DNA from: Oasisia sp. SBJ-2009
Lineage: Eukaryota > Annelida > Polychaeta > Sabellida > Siboglinidae
Reading direction: 5' to 3'
Length of the DNA stretch: 64,000 nucleotides
Assembly: GCA_964017155.1 (NCBI GenBank)
Contig: OZ024857.1
Location: forward strand, 41,756,716-41,820,715
Part shown: in pieces, positions 13,401 through 28,400 of the stretch
Position numbering within the stretch: position 1 is the first letter of the stretch
How the letters are laid out: the number at the start of each line of letters is the position of its first letter
Translations under genes and position numbers: made by a program
The notes under the pieces: model-generated
Databases searched by the model: none
What the model saw: the letters and a program-made list of their open reading frames with translations, nothing else
Told to the model about the DNA's origin: nothing

Positions 13401-16400
13401 ACAGATGCTGGTGTACCAGCTGAACTTTGGCAATAGGTCTCAGATCCATACTGCTAGAGGAGTTTGCATAGACAAAAGTTGCATTTGGATCATCTCACAT
13501 ATATTTTGAATATGACTTTGTTGTCTCTACTTGACAAAGTTGCATCAATTTACAGAGAGCTTGCATAAATTTACAAGTGATAATCTCATGGCATCTGTTA
13601 CTTCTCCTGTTGTAGACACTAAGTAGAAGGACTTATATACATGTCTGTTACTGTCCCATCCAATGGCCTTCCAGTATACACTGTACCTGGTGTAAGGTGA
13701 TTCGGCAAGTGGTACCCAACATTTACGAAAGGACAAGTATCTGGCCTGGGGTTTGAAACCAACCATCTCACGCACCAAACATCAAGCCATTAATTACCCC
13801 AGTTAAGATCTAAAGTTGGATGATAAGTCCAGGTGGCAGGTGTTTAAGCATCTAAGGCACCACTGACCCTACGTCTGCGATGTCACCTTACTGCACTGAC
13901 ATCTAAGTCATGACAATAGAAAAACATCTAACTACCAGTGCAAAAACTGTTGTATGCTTTGAAGTTTTGTGATTGACAGCAGTGACATAATTATTTGAAA
14001 AATATAAGCATAAAAATGACATTGTTGCCAAAGAAAACTCCTAGAATCACAGGAGTATTTAGGTTAATCTGTGATGCCGCCTGTGGTACTATAAATGTCG
14101 ACAGAGGAAGTGGTCAGTCTAGAATGTCATACCTGTCCAGAACTGGGTTAGCTTCTCTTAAAAAACTTATTCTGATAACACGGCAGTCCGTGTCTAGATG
14201 GAATCTAGACACTGACTGTCTGTGATGCCGCCTGTGGTACTATAAATGCCCACAGAGGAAATGGTCAGTTAGGAATGTCATAACTGTCCAGAACTGGGAT
14301 AGCTTCTCCTAAAACAACCTGATATATAATGGCAGTCGGTGTCTAGATTCCACCTAGACAGTGACTGTCTGTGAGGCCGCCTGTGGTATTATAAATGTCG
14401 ACAGAGGAAGTGGTCAGTCTAGAATGTCATACCTGTCCAGAATTGGGTTAGCTTCTCTTAAAACAACCTACTTTGATAACAGGACAGTCAGTGTCTAGAT
14501 GGACATTTACCTATGCTATGCAAAGCCACACATTATTACAGTGGGATTATTATTTTGTTTAAGAAGACATTCTGTTTGTGACATTTCTTTTTAAATTTCC
14601 TGTGTATTAAATCTAGATAGGAGTAATCTATCCATGAAATACTATTTAATGTAAAATTGGTAACTGTTGTAACCAGCCAACAATTAGAAATTCTGTCAGA
14701 TATAGTTTTCTGGAATATTATATTTTGAAACATGTTTGAGTTTTTATTTTGTTTTACATGTATTCTGGGTTAATAAAGAAAATAAATACCTTTGGTGTAA
14801 CTATGACTTAAAATTTTCTTGGTGGGGAGCCAAAAAAAAAAAAGATAACATTCCAAATAATTTAACACTAGAATGCACCAGGAGACATAGTTTTATGCAG
14901 AGACCCATCCACCCGTCATTTGGATGTGTATGGGTGTAAATACAGGTTGACGGGTAAAAAAGGGAGGGGGAAAAGTTTTCCAAAACCATAAATATTGTCA
15001 GTTATGCCTTAGAAGTGAGTGTAAAATGGTGTCACATGTGTGTTTGTAGTCAATTTCATGTCATCAGACACATTTTAAAGTTTGTAAACTGGGTTAACAG
15101 TTAACATCCATGTGTCCACCAAAAATGTGTGACGCAATAATTTTGTCTGCATAAAGCCCTGCCAGGAGAGATTGACAGAAGAGTGTACAAACAGACGATG
15201 ATTACAAAATGAAGATTATACTGTTATTGTTAAGAGGGACCTTGAAAAGACAGCAGTAGAAAATAGCAGAATGTATTTCAGTATCTGGAGACAACTTGTT
15301 GAATGACCAACTAAATATCACCCCACCCCACCCCACAAGAGACTGATAAGGAAAAAAAAGATATATACATCAGACACATTATACCTGTGTATATACATTG
15401 GAAAGGTGATCTAAGTCCACCAGTTATGTTGACCAAGTGAAGTGGACATCGCACTGAAACAGATGTGAGAATGCAGGACTTCATAGATCATAAGATGACC
15501 GCCTTGTTGGAGTACTTAGAGATTGACCTCAGTTGTCCAGTGGCAGTGGGCGACCTCACCTGCGTGCACTGGTCAGCCAGGTGTGGCTGTCCATATTGGG
15601 CGGGCAACAGCTGCGGTGGCTGTGGTAGCACTGCTGCCAAATGACCTCGCAATGTGGAGTGTAAAAAACAGCTGCTCGGGGTGGGTTCATGTCCGCAGGG
15701 GGAGTCAACGTTGGGGGAACTATGTGAGTGGGAGGTGGTCATAGCCTTGGGGATTATATGTGTGGTCAGTTATTTATGAGTTGTTATTGTTGGTGACCTC
15801 TTTGTTCCTGTATTCTGGGGTCAGGCTGACCTCGATACTGGACAGTGTTTTCTTTCTTTTATCTCAAGAAAGTGTTGCACTGCCCTCTTCATCACCCTTT
15901 ATAAATCCTTTCTTTCCATATATAGCTCCATGTCTCTCATCTTGTCCCAATCTCCCTCCCACCTTCTCCCTTTCTTTTCACAATTGGGCTCACTCTCTCT
16001 TCCCCCCTCTCCATCCTTCCTTTCCCCCCTTTTCTCTCTCTAACTCCCATCTTTCTTCCCTCGATCTGGAGTATAAATAATGTGGAGTGTAAAAAAAGTT
16101 GCCAAAATTTGGTTCGCAGTCCAGTTATGGAGTCCATGTTGAGGGAATTGTGTGAGTGGGAGGTAGTTGTAAGGAGTTGGGGATTATATCTGTGGTCAGC
16201 TGTTTATGAGTTGGTGGTGACGTTCTAGTCCTAGTGACCTAGTATTCTGGGGTGAGGGTGTTTACCCCTCGCTCCCTCTCGTACCTCCCTCATCACATTA
16301 TTTTAAGAAAAGATCTATGTCAGATAAACATATAAAAATAATTTTTTTTGATTGAGTCTTGTAGATGTACACTAGACCCATTTTCTTTTATAAATGATCA

Positions 16401-19400
16401 GTCAAATATAGACAAATTTATAGGAAGAATCACTTGTTTAAATTAATTCACTTGTTTCTGGATTACTGTCCTTATTGCTGTAACTACATTGGGTTTTTGA
16501 ACTCTGAACACACATGTAAGCACCGTGGGTACACCCTTGAGCACTGTTGGCCTTGTTTAGGTTCTGGGTCAACCAAATGGTTCTCACCACATGAGAGAAC
16601 TGTGTCAAGTTGAGAGAGATGGGTCTTGAGGAGAGCTCTATGCTGTCGGGTCTACTCAGCTCTAGTAACATATACTCTGAGGTCCTCTCGTCTGATTCAG
16701 AGGTCTACACTTTTAGTCTCTTTGTACCAGTCAGTTGTTTATAGGAAAAAATAATTTAAGTAATTAAAATACATTTTTAGTTGTGTTATTTAAAAAGTGA
16801 TAGTAAACAGAAGAATGTGGAAAATGGTGCATATAGTTAAAAGGGGGCTGAAACTCTTAAACAACCATTGCCCAAACATAAGAACGTATCATTTAGAGGA
16901 TGTGTGACCACGATTTAATTAGCACGGTATATTTTAAATAATTTATTCATCTTTGGATATCATTGACCACTGGACACCGCCATGTTTCGCTCGAGCTGCA
17001 TTTCCTTTGATTAGCTCCTATCTACCCAGTTAATTTTTTTCATCAAAAAACATTTCTGTGCAAAAACAAGAATATGGTGCCATATTATATATGTTAGCCT
17101 AAGCGACATATAGATCAACACATCAGTTGTTACATGTTAAAAAAAAAAAATTATGAAGATTTATAACATACAAAAGCCTTTTAAACAGCACTGTATTTGC
17201 GGAATGGGGAATTCCCCTGAATTAGGGAATCTGCATGACAACAGTCATTTGAATTCTTTGTTTATTTGAGATTGGTAGGAAATACAGTCCATTTCACTGA
17301 CAGCACATACAAATTTGCATGTCCTGACTTCATGAATATTAATGAGGACCGATTAGTGAGGTGTTTGAAATTATTTAACTGGTTGTAAATCGTTGTAATT
17401 TAATTTAACTTATTCATTTCCAACACGCATCAATCTGATCTATATAATGCCTGCAATATGTAATTTGACACCATATTTTTGTTTTCGTGCAGAAATGTCT
17501 TTTGATGAAGTGAATCAGAAAAAAATTACATTGAGTAGATAGGAACTAGTCAAACCAAATGCAGCTTGAATGTGATATGACGGTGCCCAGTGATCAATGA
17601 TATCCAAGTTTGAAACATTATTAAAAATATATCATGGATTCATTCTCATCAGTGATATATCAAAAATATAATATATGGCACCATCCTCATCAAATCATGG
17701 TCACATATCCTCTAAATGGTATGTTCTTATGTTATGATAATGGTTCAAGTGTTTCAGCTCCCCTTTTAAAGATGATGTTTTAATGTAATATTACCTGAAA
17801 GGAAATTGTTGTAAACTTGGGATATCAGTTTAATGGAAGCACCATTCATTCATACAGGTTGTAATACAAGTTTTGTGAAAAACCAGAATTTTTTATTTAC
17901 AATGTTTTGGGCAGTCAAGTTATTTTTGAAGACATTGTTTTTTAAGAAATTGCCAGTTATCACTTGACTACTTTTTTTATGTAAAAAACCTTACTAGAAC
18001 TTATTCTATGTGCAGAAATAATACTCAGTGATACTGTATAGAAAGCTCAATCACAATATCTTAGATTATGTAGTCATTATATCAGAGGGAATGTCACAAA
18101 TCAACCACATGACAGCTCTAATGCCAATCATGCTGCTCCCTTCAGTCTAGTAATAGTTTTGGCACAAATATTTGCCAGATAGAGCACTGTCCTTTCCTAA
18201 TGTAATAATTCCAGAACAAATATGCACCCATATTCTCCTGCCGGCACTGGCTTAGGCGTCGGTTGCCATGGTAACGGATGACCTCCGGCAACTATTGGCA
18301 GACAGCTATTCCTGTAGAGGTAGGTCGCAGAGGCGTATCAAGTTAAAAGGTAAAGGTGAGAGTCACAGCCCCCCAAGTTCTCGGCAAGGCCAGCTGACAG
18401 GGTCAATACTTGTGGGCAGTTGTAGCTGCCGGCTGCCAAACACGGATTGCCGTATACGTGGGCTCCTGCAACTACTTGGCTACGTACGCCACCTCTTCCA
18501 CTCACAGAGTTGGCCCCGGCTATTCAGGAACGAAGTAGTATAGTTGTAGAACTAGTCGTGGTACTTCATGCGTTGGATGCTCTAACTCCAGCGGGTTTGA
18601 TATCAGCTTAACATGGCATCGAGGTGAGTGCGTTGGTTGTTTCTGGGTGCTTTCAGGGTCTTCTCATGGGGTGATTACGTTGATTTTAGCTGTGTGGGAG
18701 TCTGGTGAACTACAGTTGCCTGTCGTGGGAAAAACTCACATTCTATGTGTGTCGTGTGTCCTGCAGAGATTATGTACTGTGTTAGTTAGTTAGTTAGCTA
18801 TATTAACAGGGGATTGGATTTTGTGGTTTATAGCATTGATCTCAACTGATTGTACAAAAATGCTGACAGGCAATACATAGGTTGTTTTGGTTAGTTCTGA
18901 CAGAGAATGATGATAATTGTTTTACTGTCTGTCATCATAAATATTTTTCATAACATACGTTTCAGAGTCTATATTATAAGTCCGTCAACATAAAATCTTC
19001 TCGATCTGGCAATTTTATGGCTGTGACAAAACAATGGGAATAGTTTTTTAATTGCCTGCTTCACATAATTGTGGTTCAGAAACAGGTAAAAATAGGTTAA
19101 GATCAAATACAAAATATTGGTAATCATTACTACCAAACGGGGTGATGTGATATCTACAAATGGTGTATGGAATATATTCACCCTACAAAATTAGGTGACA
19201 CATTGTTCAATCTAGGTGACACATATTTTATAAACTAGGTGACAGTGAAAACTAGGTGATATTAATTGTCCAAAAAACAGAAAACAAATAGTTTTAATAC
19301 TAATTATTAATGGTATAGTGTCAGATATATTCAGCCATTTTGTTGTTAAAATGTTCTTATTTTTGAAGAGGTAGAGCACAGTTTGGCCAGCATATGTGTC

Positions 19401-22400
19401 GCAGACAGAAAGCCCAAAGTGCACACATGTTATCTAACTTACACCTGCATGCTGTTAGATATCAGTGTGGCCAAGCAGGGGCAGGGAGGGGAGCCTTCCT
19501 CCCACTGGGGTCGTACTGGTTCCCTGTCAGACTACACAGCACATAGCTAGAGCCCTGCTGGCATTTCTTCCTGCACAACATTTGTAACATGTATTGGACA
19601 TGTGCTCTGCATGCGTGTGCATGTCTATTACATGACTGACTTCAGTTTCAGTTTTTTTATGGTTGGTTGATCATCTGTGTATGAACATTTGTTTATATGG
19701 TGACATGTCTGCTTAGGTAATCAATCCTCTCTGTGTAGTACCAGTTTTGTTCAGTTAAAAAAATTCACAGAAAGAATTCTAGAGATGGAATCTTTAGCAT
19801 TAGCCAATGTTGAATTTCAAAAATTAAGAGTTTCTGAGATCTATTTTTATGATAAATTGTCCTTTGACCAGGACAAAGCACAAACATGGATACTCCATAT
19901 TGTTATTATTCATTCTGTAATTATTTAATATTGGAATGATATGTACATAATTAAACAAAATCAATGTTTTGCTTCATGGATGCCTCAGAGTTGAAAGATA
20001 TTGCCAGTGAATGCATTACACAAACACCAACACCTGTTTATCAGTCTGGCAGACCTATCTCTCTGCTCCACTGATACAGACTGGCACGAGGGTAAAAAGC
20101 AGAGAAAATCTTCATCCAGCTGTGCATATATAGGAAATAACAGTCCAGTGGATATTTCCTGGTGTGGTGCGGTGAGGTGATTTATGTTGTGTAAGAGGAG
20201 GGTTTGGACACAGGCATGCTCCTGAGGATAACTTTATCAGCGGCGGGAGTTTTTATAGGACTTGTGCAATAGTTAAGAGTTGCGTGGCTTAGCTGCAGCG
20301 TTGCCAGACACCGTCTCAAAACTCCTACTTGATGTAGAGATATCAGCTTTACTCTGTATGTCTGCAGAATGGATGTAGGCTGGTTTCTGTTGATTGCCAT
20401 CATACTAATATATAGATTTATTTTGTAAATAAAATTTTAGTTGTAATTATTGTGTGAGTAAACATTTTACACTTAAATAAAAGGTTTGTGTATTTAAAAA
20501 AATGTCTTATAATTTCAATAGTGTTGCTTATATCTGCATTAGGTACTCTGCCTTTCTATGACAGTGTTGCTGCAAAAAGAAATATTCACATTATGTATGG
20601 TGTCACACAAATCCACCTTTTCAACAATTGTGTGTCCTGATATTTCTAGATATTGAATTACAAATGGCATTGTTTATGTACAAATTTTACTATAATATAG
20701 TAAGCTTTGCTGTTTGCTATCAAACGTTCAGCGTATCTTTGTTAAACGAGAAACGATGTATTCACTGAGAGCCTGTCACAATCTAGAAAGAATGTGTATT
20801 TATTTTATTCCACATCGAGATTGATGAATCTCTGCATATACAAAGTGCGATTGTGGAATTCTCTGAGTAACGAAACAAAAAACATAAATACTATGAATGC
20901 ATTTAAATCTATATACAAAAAGCATCTATTTAACAAATATGTTACCGAAGAAATGTGATTGTTATCATACTGAAATTTGCTATTTTAATATGTGTTAACT
21001 GCTGTGTCTTATATTTATATAAAAATATGTATTGATTCCAGTATGTAAACAAGTGCACGTGTGGCAACTATTTACTATAATAAGATTGTCTAGGGTAAAC
21101 GTAAATAAAAAGTCAATGACTTCCTGTTTGCCCCTTCAAACATTGTGTATACACAAATATACATATGTGTTTTGTATAATGTAGTCACTGTTTTGATTAA
21201 AGGTACTACTACTATTACGATATTGAGAAATCTGTGTGGGAAGGTTTTATTTATCAAGCAGTGACACTAATTGTGGTAATGCAGTACATACTGGCCAGTG
21301 TCCAGAAGTTGACTTTGTGTGTGGTATGTACAGGTATTGACCAATATCTAGAATTCTGTGGCAGCCCCCAGCTGGCCAAGTTCAATATGGCAGTATCAAG
21401 TATGCCACAGTTCGGTACCAAATGTTGGTGCTATTTCAGGTAGTTCCTCAGTGCTGGACAGTGGCGGTTCTTGGTGTGTTTTGGCCACGTGGTCAGTGCT
21501 TATGGAACATTCGTGCCAACCAGTGCAGTGTGTTGTTTGGACAGCGTAGGCGTTACACGTTTGTAGCACTTACTTACCTACCATTTTCGTGTGTAGATGT
21601 TCCACACAAAGCTTGCACAAGATCTTGCCAGATTGACCTCTGTGTCTTAATGTTCTCCTTGCTACTTGCCTCAGGTCAACTCAGCAACCTTCTAGGCTTC
21701 TTCCAAGTTCGTCTCCGTGTCATTTAGTCTGCCGTATTTATTTACCCTCCAAGGCCAGTGTAAATGCTGCTTCGTATGATGAGTTACAGTTTGTTCTAAA
21801 GACATGTCGGATGTCCAGGTCAATTCCATTTTCTCCTTTCCGGGACGAGGTAGTGGTTTTGTTAGTGTTTGGTGGAGTTTGGCAGTGGAGATCGTTTCAA
21901 GCCAGTATAGTACATGATCAGTATCTTGATAATGTAGGTGAGGTGCAAACTGGCAAAGGTCTTATGGTACGTGAGGAGTGGAGTGTGCATTGGTAGTGAG
22001 CTGGTAGAGGCCTCAGTCTGTACTGATGCTGATCACTGCCTCAGACATGATCAGTTGTGTGTCGGTGTGAGAAGAGATGACCATATAATTATGTTGTATG
22101 TTTACCTGACTGCACCTTTGATGACTCCCAGTAGGAACAGTTTTGTATGTTCCACACATGGAGGTCTTCCATTGTCATTGGTTCTACAAGCTTGGCCATT
22201 GTAGACCTCACTGGTTGCAAAGATGCTTGCCAACTTCTTGGAGATGTTAATCATTTTGGACATGGTGATAATTAGCACTTTGGCCCGAAAACGTAAGCAC
22301 AGAAACCATGCCAGCCCAAGGTGTCATGAGTCACATCAGGTTAGGTGTTGTTGGTTTCAAGATTGCTTACACAGAGTCTGTTTGTAGGTGAAAAAACAGG

Positions 22401-25400
22401 TCTGGTCTTCCTCTTCCAGTCATCTGGAAAATAGGTCCCATGAAAGGTGTTCATGGTATGCCACCGCCATTAATGTCTTTCTGCGTGACTTGTTTAAGTT
22501 CATGAACCAGATTTATTCACAATTCAGACACGAGTAGTGTTGGACATGTCTCTCATCTGCTATGACCAGTTGATCAGTTGCCAACTAAACCAGTTCTGGA
22601 ACAGTAACCTGAGTACATTGGGCGCACCTAAGTCTATGATGACCTTAAAGACCCTTGCTGTTTCCATATATTCTATCAGTCATGTATGTATTATATTATA
22701 GGATTTATTCCCAAATGCAGAATGACCAGTGAGTGTATCGTGTAGTCAACCAGCTAATGCTGACTGTACAAAGTCAAGCTCAGTGATTGGTCAAGACTGA
22801 ATTACAATCTCTCAACCTGTTGTAAATTGCAATGTCTAGTTACTGTAATCACAACGGTCAAGTTTCTCTGACCACTGTTGACCAGTGCAAAATGAGATGG
22901 ATAAGGAATCTGCATGTTAGAATGATGTCTGCAGCAGATATTGTAGTTGCTGCAGCATTCCTCAATGTGTGGATCCACCATTCAGACAGGAAGCACTTGT
23001 AATCTTATCTCCTACTCGGAGAGCTCCTGTTGGAAGTGTCACATTCTAGTAGAGCTGGTTGTATAAACTGGCATAGTGTATTGCAGAGGTAAAGTACGCA
23101 TAAGATAACACGGATTTTATGTATGTAAAATTCCGAAACTGAACTTAGAACAGATCAAATTAAAAGTTACGTCATACAGAATAATTGTATGCATGATAAA
23201 CAATACCATTGTATGATGTCCCAGAAATTAAAAGTCACACAACAGTAACAGCAAAAATGCATAGCAACTGTGTTTATGATACATGCATGCACACCACATT
23301 CTGATCACAATCCTAACTAATGTGGGCAAGAGTAGAATTCTGGTGTATTTATTAGCAGACATAAAGCCAAACAATTAATTAAGTGTGTGACAGGATTCTT
23401 CACCTCTCATCTATAACCTGTTTTGGAGGTCACCAAATATTTTTTTGTCTAGATATTCCACCTACCATCAATCATGCCCCTAAACATTTCCAGGGACAAC
23501 CTTTCACCCCCAACAAGCTTAGGACCGTACGTCCAAATCACACTTCCTTCCACACACTCTTTGTTAGCTAGTCCATCAAAATTTACTAGTCCTGCATAAG
23601 TTATTAGTATTACTAGAACATGACATAAATTTCAACCCACTATACCTATGCTTTGCAAGATCAGTAAAACAATTTATAAGCAAGTTAATTATAAAAAATT
23701 CAATTAATATAAATAAATTAGGAATGTGCACTCTTACAAGCAATAAACCACATTTGAAAAAGTCTAAGACCTACCGGGTAGTCACTATCCTAATCTATAT
23801 CCAGAATGACCTAAATCAATGAAAACTGACGTCAAAATGCCATGTGATACTATAACAACAGCCTGTTTTAGTGTTCACACAGTTGAAAAAAGTGTTTATT
23901 GTACCATTGTTGGCATTACCTGTGTGGACTCTACCAGACAGACACGCTAGTTGGCAGCTTGGTGTGCTGTTTTACTGGTCGGCAGTAATCTTTACCAGTG
24001 CACACACAAGCAGCTAATGCTGATGGAGAATTTTACCAGGGTTCACTACACTCCCACTGGAAGTCTGGATAATGTTTTTCAGTGATCATAGCTGTAAAAA
24101 CATCGCCCAGTTGCCATGGTAACGTGTTAACCTAGAATCTACATAGGTTTTACCTTGGGGCTGCGGAGACTTGTACCGTCGTCTTCTAACTGGTCTAAGG
24201 AAAGTGATTGAACTGTCTGCACGAATATTTTTGCGGCATTTCATCTGCGTTGATTTTGTCAGCATCTTTGAAGTTCTATTGGTGTCATTTGTTTGAAATA
24301 AGATATTAGACCGCGGAATTTGGTGTACTAGATGTCGGGATAGATTGGGGAAATGATGCCACTGCACTGATCTATATCAAGTGTAAAGTGGGATGTGAGG
24401 TGACATTGAAAATATGGAGCTCGGTTAATTCATTCATGTAAAAAATAAGGGGAATTAAGGACTGAATGTTTTGGATTAAGAAGTGTGCAATCTTGGTAAA
24501 ATGTGAAGATTAACACAAAACAGACTTTTTCTGACAAGAAGGAAATTATTTGACAGGATACGTGTAGTTGTTTTCTTTGATGTTCATAGTTGTTACAGCT
24601 ACACATTTACATTCCTCATGTAGGAAGTAAAGTGTAAAGCACATTGAGCAATCCTTCCCTTTTCCCTTTTATAAGTTACCAGGATGATTTCTGCACAAAT
24701 CTAATACCCGAATAACCTTGCAAGTCAGCGGTAATGAGTGAAATGTGGTGAGAATGTGCACCTGGTAATGAACCACCAAAGTGTTAAGAGACCTGTTGAC
24801 AACTGGCATACTGGCGGCTGGTCAGCGGTGGGTGTGTTGACTGTACTGCCCTCGCCTAGCCGCCAGAGGTTTATCTTGGCCAGGAGCACTCTCTCCTCTG
24901 CTGTGGTTATCTGTGAACATTAGGAGCTGGTCTGGCGATGCTGTGTTGGGTCATCCCAGCAGCTTCCGTACATCACTGCCAGCACTCATTAATTGCCACG
25001 CTAAACACCTTACAGTCTACGGCCGGACTCTTCCTCTTCGGCCGAAAGTACCACTGGGCACCGGTCAGAGATGCTGGTTATTGCAGCTTGACCTCCTGAT
25101 GGCCGATAGCGTCGTCTTTATTGCTCCTGCCAGTTGTCCATGGTCTGGAGTTCTGCATAAGTTGCAGTGATGTTTAAGAAAATTCTGAAATTGTTATGAC
25201 GACAAACAAAGAAGGCCAGTCTGTTAGTTTCTATAGTAGAGTAATGTGTTTGTATATAAACTACACATGTTCAGATATCTTCACTGCCCAAATGTGTTAT
25301 TTGTTTTAATGACCCCCAAATTGTTTCATATAAAATGAGTGCTACCTGTTTATCAGTATTGACCTATAATTCAACAGTAATTAATTATTTAAAGAGAAAC

Positions 25401-28400
25401 CAAATTGCCTAAAACCTTCAAGGTCAATATTTATAGATAGATTAATTTAAGATAATTATATTGATGTTTAATTGTTTTTTACGATCTTAAGAATATTTTT
25501 ATTCTAGGCACAAAATGACAAACATAATTATTTATAAACACTGTTAAATGTGTAGTATTAAATAATATATTATAAAATGGTAATGTAAACAATGGTGAAA
25601 TATCTGCGATGTTTTATATGTGGGCAGTTTCTTTTACACAAATCAGGTGGCAGCACTGTATATCAGTAACTTTGAGCATCCATTAAAATAGCGCTGTGGC
25701 AGTTTCAGCCTAGCTGCCAAATTCTAAGACCTGTTTTAAAAAAACAGGTAGGCAATGGTAGCCAAGTAGACAACCTCCCATCTCCAATATGCTTTGGGGT
25801 CAGCCTTGTACCTCCACTTGTTTTTGGGTTAACCTCCCACTTATTGTTGGTACAATCTTCCAGATATCCCTTTTTTGGGCCAACCTCCCACATATTTTGG
25901 GGCCAACCTCCCACATGTTTTAGGGCCTGCCTCCCACCAATTTTAAGACTTCATCTCCAGCCAGTCTACCTTCCACTGATTTTGAGGCATTAACATCCCA
26001 CTATGTTTAGGGTGATCCACCCGCATTGCAGTTTTGGCCTCCAACTATTTGTATATCTGCAGGGAATATGTCACAACAGTGTACATTACATGTCTTCTGA
26101 AACTACCCTGAGGCACAACATTCAACAGTAAAACTCACCTCCAGTAGTTCTCTACCTGGCCAGAAATAGGGACTGTATTTTATTGGTATCCAGGTATCCA
26201 GATTGCATGAATCCTTGCTACGAGCACTGACTTTCTAGACTAAAACTCATCTCAGTCTGTGGTTGGGATGTGTCTCGCATTTCCTACAGTAATCACTGAA
26301 ATATGTTTGCGGCTCCTACTTTACACGTGATATAGAACTGTGGGGTCGGCTCGAGTCTTCACAGACTTTTTACACACTGACAGCATGCGTAGTTGTGCGT
26401 ATGGGTGCTGGATCGAGGCAGGGATTGCCTGGAAGTGGTGTCCATGAATCTTGTGAGCCACCACATGTCAAGAAGTAACTCCATTTTTGGAGACCAACTG
26501 AAGTAATTCATTGCATTGAAAATGGAATTGAGTCTAAACAATTTTGTCACTACAATTTGAACTTTTGTAGTTGTTATACTATTGGCATGAATATAAATAA
26601 TATGCCAGCATTTCTCTGCCACTTTGGCCATTCAGAGGCAAATTTATAATATTCACAATACAGTAACTGAGTTTACAGTTTTAGAGATAAAGCTAAAATC
26701 TACCGGTAAGCTGATTATATATGTGTATCTAACTTTAAAATACTGGATGATTTTTAATATTGTCTTACCCCGGGTAGTCACATCATCGTTGTTTACCTTA
26801 TGTTGTCATGGTAACCAGGTTTCAAGGACACAAAATATACATAAAAGAAACCCAGTTAGTCTTTGGAAGAGCAGCAGACATTACATAGAATTAACGGCTG
26901 TCACTTGAGGCACTGATTCGGAGCACAGCTTTACATGCAGAGACCCGCCCACCCATTGTTTGGATGGGTAAAACCTGATGTGGATGGGTATAAATATCAC
27001 TGGATGGCTGGTGGATGGGTAAAAGCATAAAGGAAGAAAAAACTTTAAAAAAATCATATATATGCCTTGAAAATGGGTGTGTTTATAGTTTATTTCAGGT
27101 TATAAAACACATCTCAACTGGCTTGCACGTACAGTATATGAATTAACCTCCATGGGTCCACCAAAAAGTGTGACTGGCAAACTGTTTATCCAGCATAAAG
27201 CCCTGATTCATAATCATAGAGGAAGTGGAATGGCATTTGCTAGAATCATTACTTGAATGACACGTACAACCACTAAACAGATGTATGGGACAGAAACTGT
27301 CCCACCCACTTGTACTTGTTATATATAACCTCTACCATGGTACTTGTTATATATAATTTGTACCATGGTACTTGTTATATATCCACCCATCCAGCTGCAT
27401 AAATTTGGGAAAGCAATGTTATATTTATAGAACCTCCAACTGCGTCACCGCGAGTCCCATGGCGTGTTATTCCACTTCACTGGGTCTGTCATTGCAATTA
27501 GCAAACTGAAAAACACAAACTTGTTGTGCTGTGGCACAGATTTCAGAAGAGTTTTCCATCAGCTAGACACTGTCTCCTGCAGGGATTCAGGGAGACAGAG
27601 CTTCCCCAGGGAGGGAACGTACTGCCTTCGTTTACCTGTATTGCAGCTGGTAGCATGTAAATCAGGATCACGTGATAAGTGTGATCCCTTCTTGCCTATA
27701 ACTGCATATGTTGTAAATCCAGATACTTTGGCTGGGAAAACGTAGATTCGACGTGAGACATCCGGATTTATTTGTGCTAAATTTGGAAGTGTTTTATGCA
27801 GTGGGCTGTTTACAGACTTTGCAAAGAGGTGTCATGGCAAAACATTGCCCGTGTAAATAACACGTCTACCCCAGGTAGTTTATGTAAGAAACACAAACTA
27901 GACTCGTAACATTAACATCAACTGTTTACACCGGTGTCCCAGCAATTAGCTGTTCTGGTTCTTTGAAGACATGTTCATGTTATATTAATTTTAAAATAAC
28001 TTCATCTAAAAGAATCCGAAACTGAACAATTAAAGGTAATACATTGTAAAAACTTTATCGAAGTAATGCACATAATTTAATTAGTAATTTAGTAGCCATC
28101 ATTTCATTGCATCAGAATAGCATTTTTTTGGGTAAAAAATCAATTGAATAGCTAGAGTCTATATTACAAACTGTTAATTTCCAAAACAGTTTATCATTTA
28201 ATAAAATGGTTAATAGGAAATAGTAATCGTAACCATGTATGCAGTGCTGGCAAACATGATGTGATCTATTTAAATTTCTCTCAGTTTCATCACAAACTTA
28301 AATTTTTGACTTTCAATTTGAGTGCCCACTTATTTAATGAATTTAAACTACTTACAGTGTTAGCTGTTGCAATTTACAGTATACAGTTACATTTATTCAA

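Noticed and set aside
21234..22204. Overlapping plus ORFs of 60-101 codons
   Set aside because: Three frames are open at similar lengths, none resembles a known protein, and no splice phases link them to the gene.
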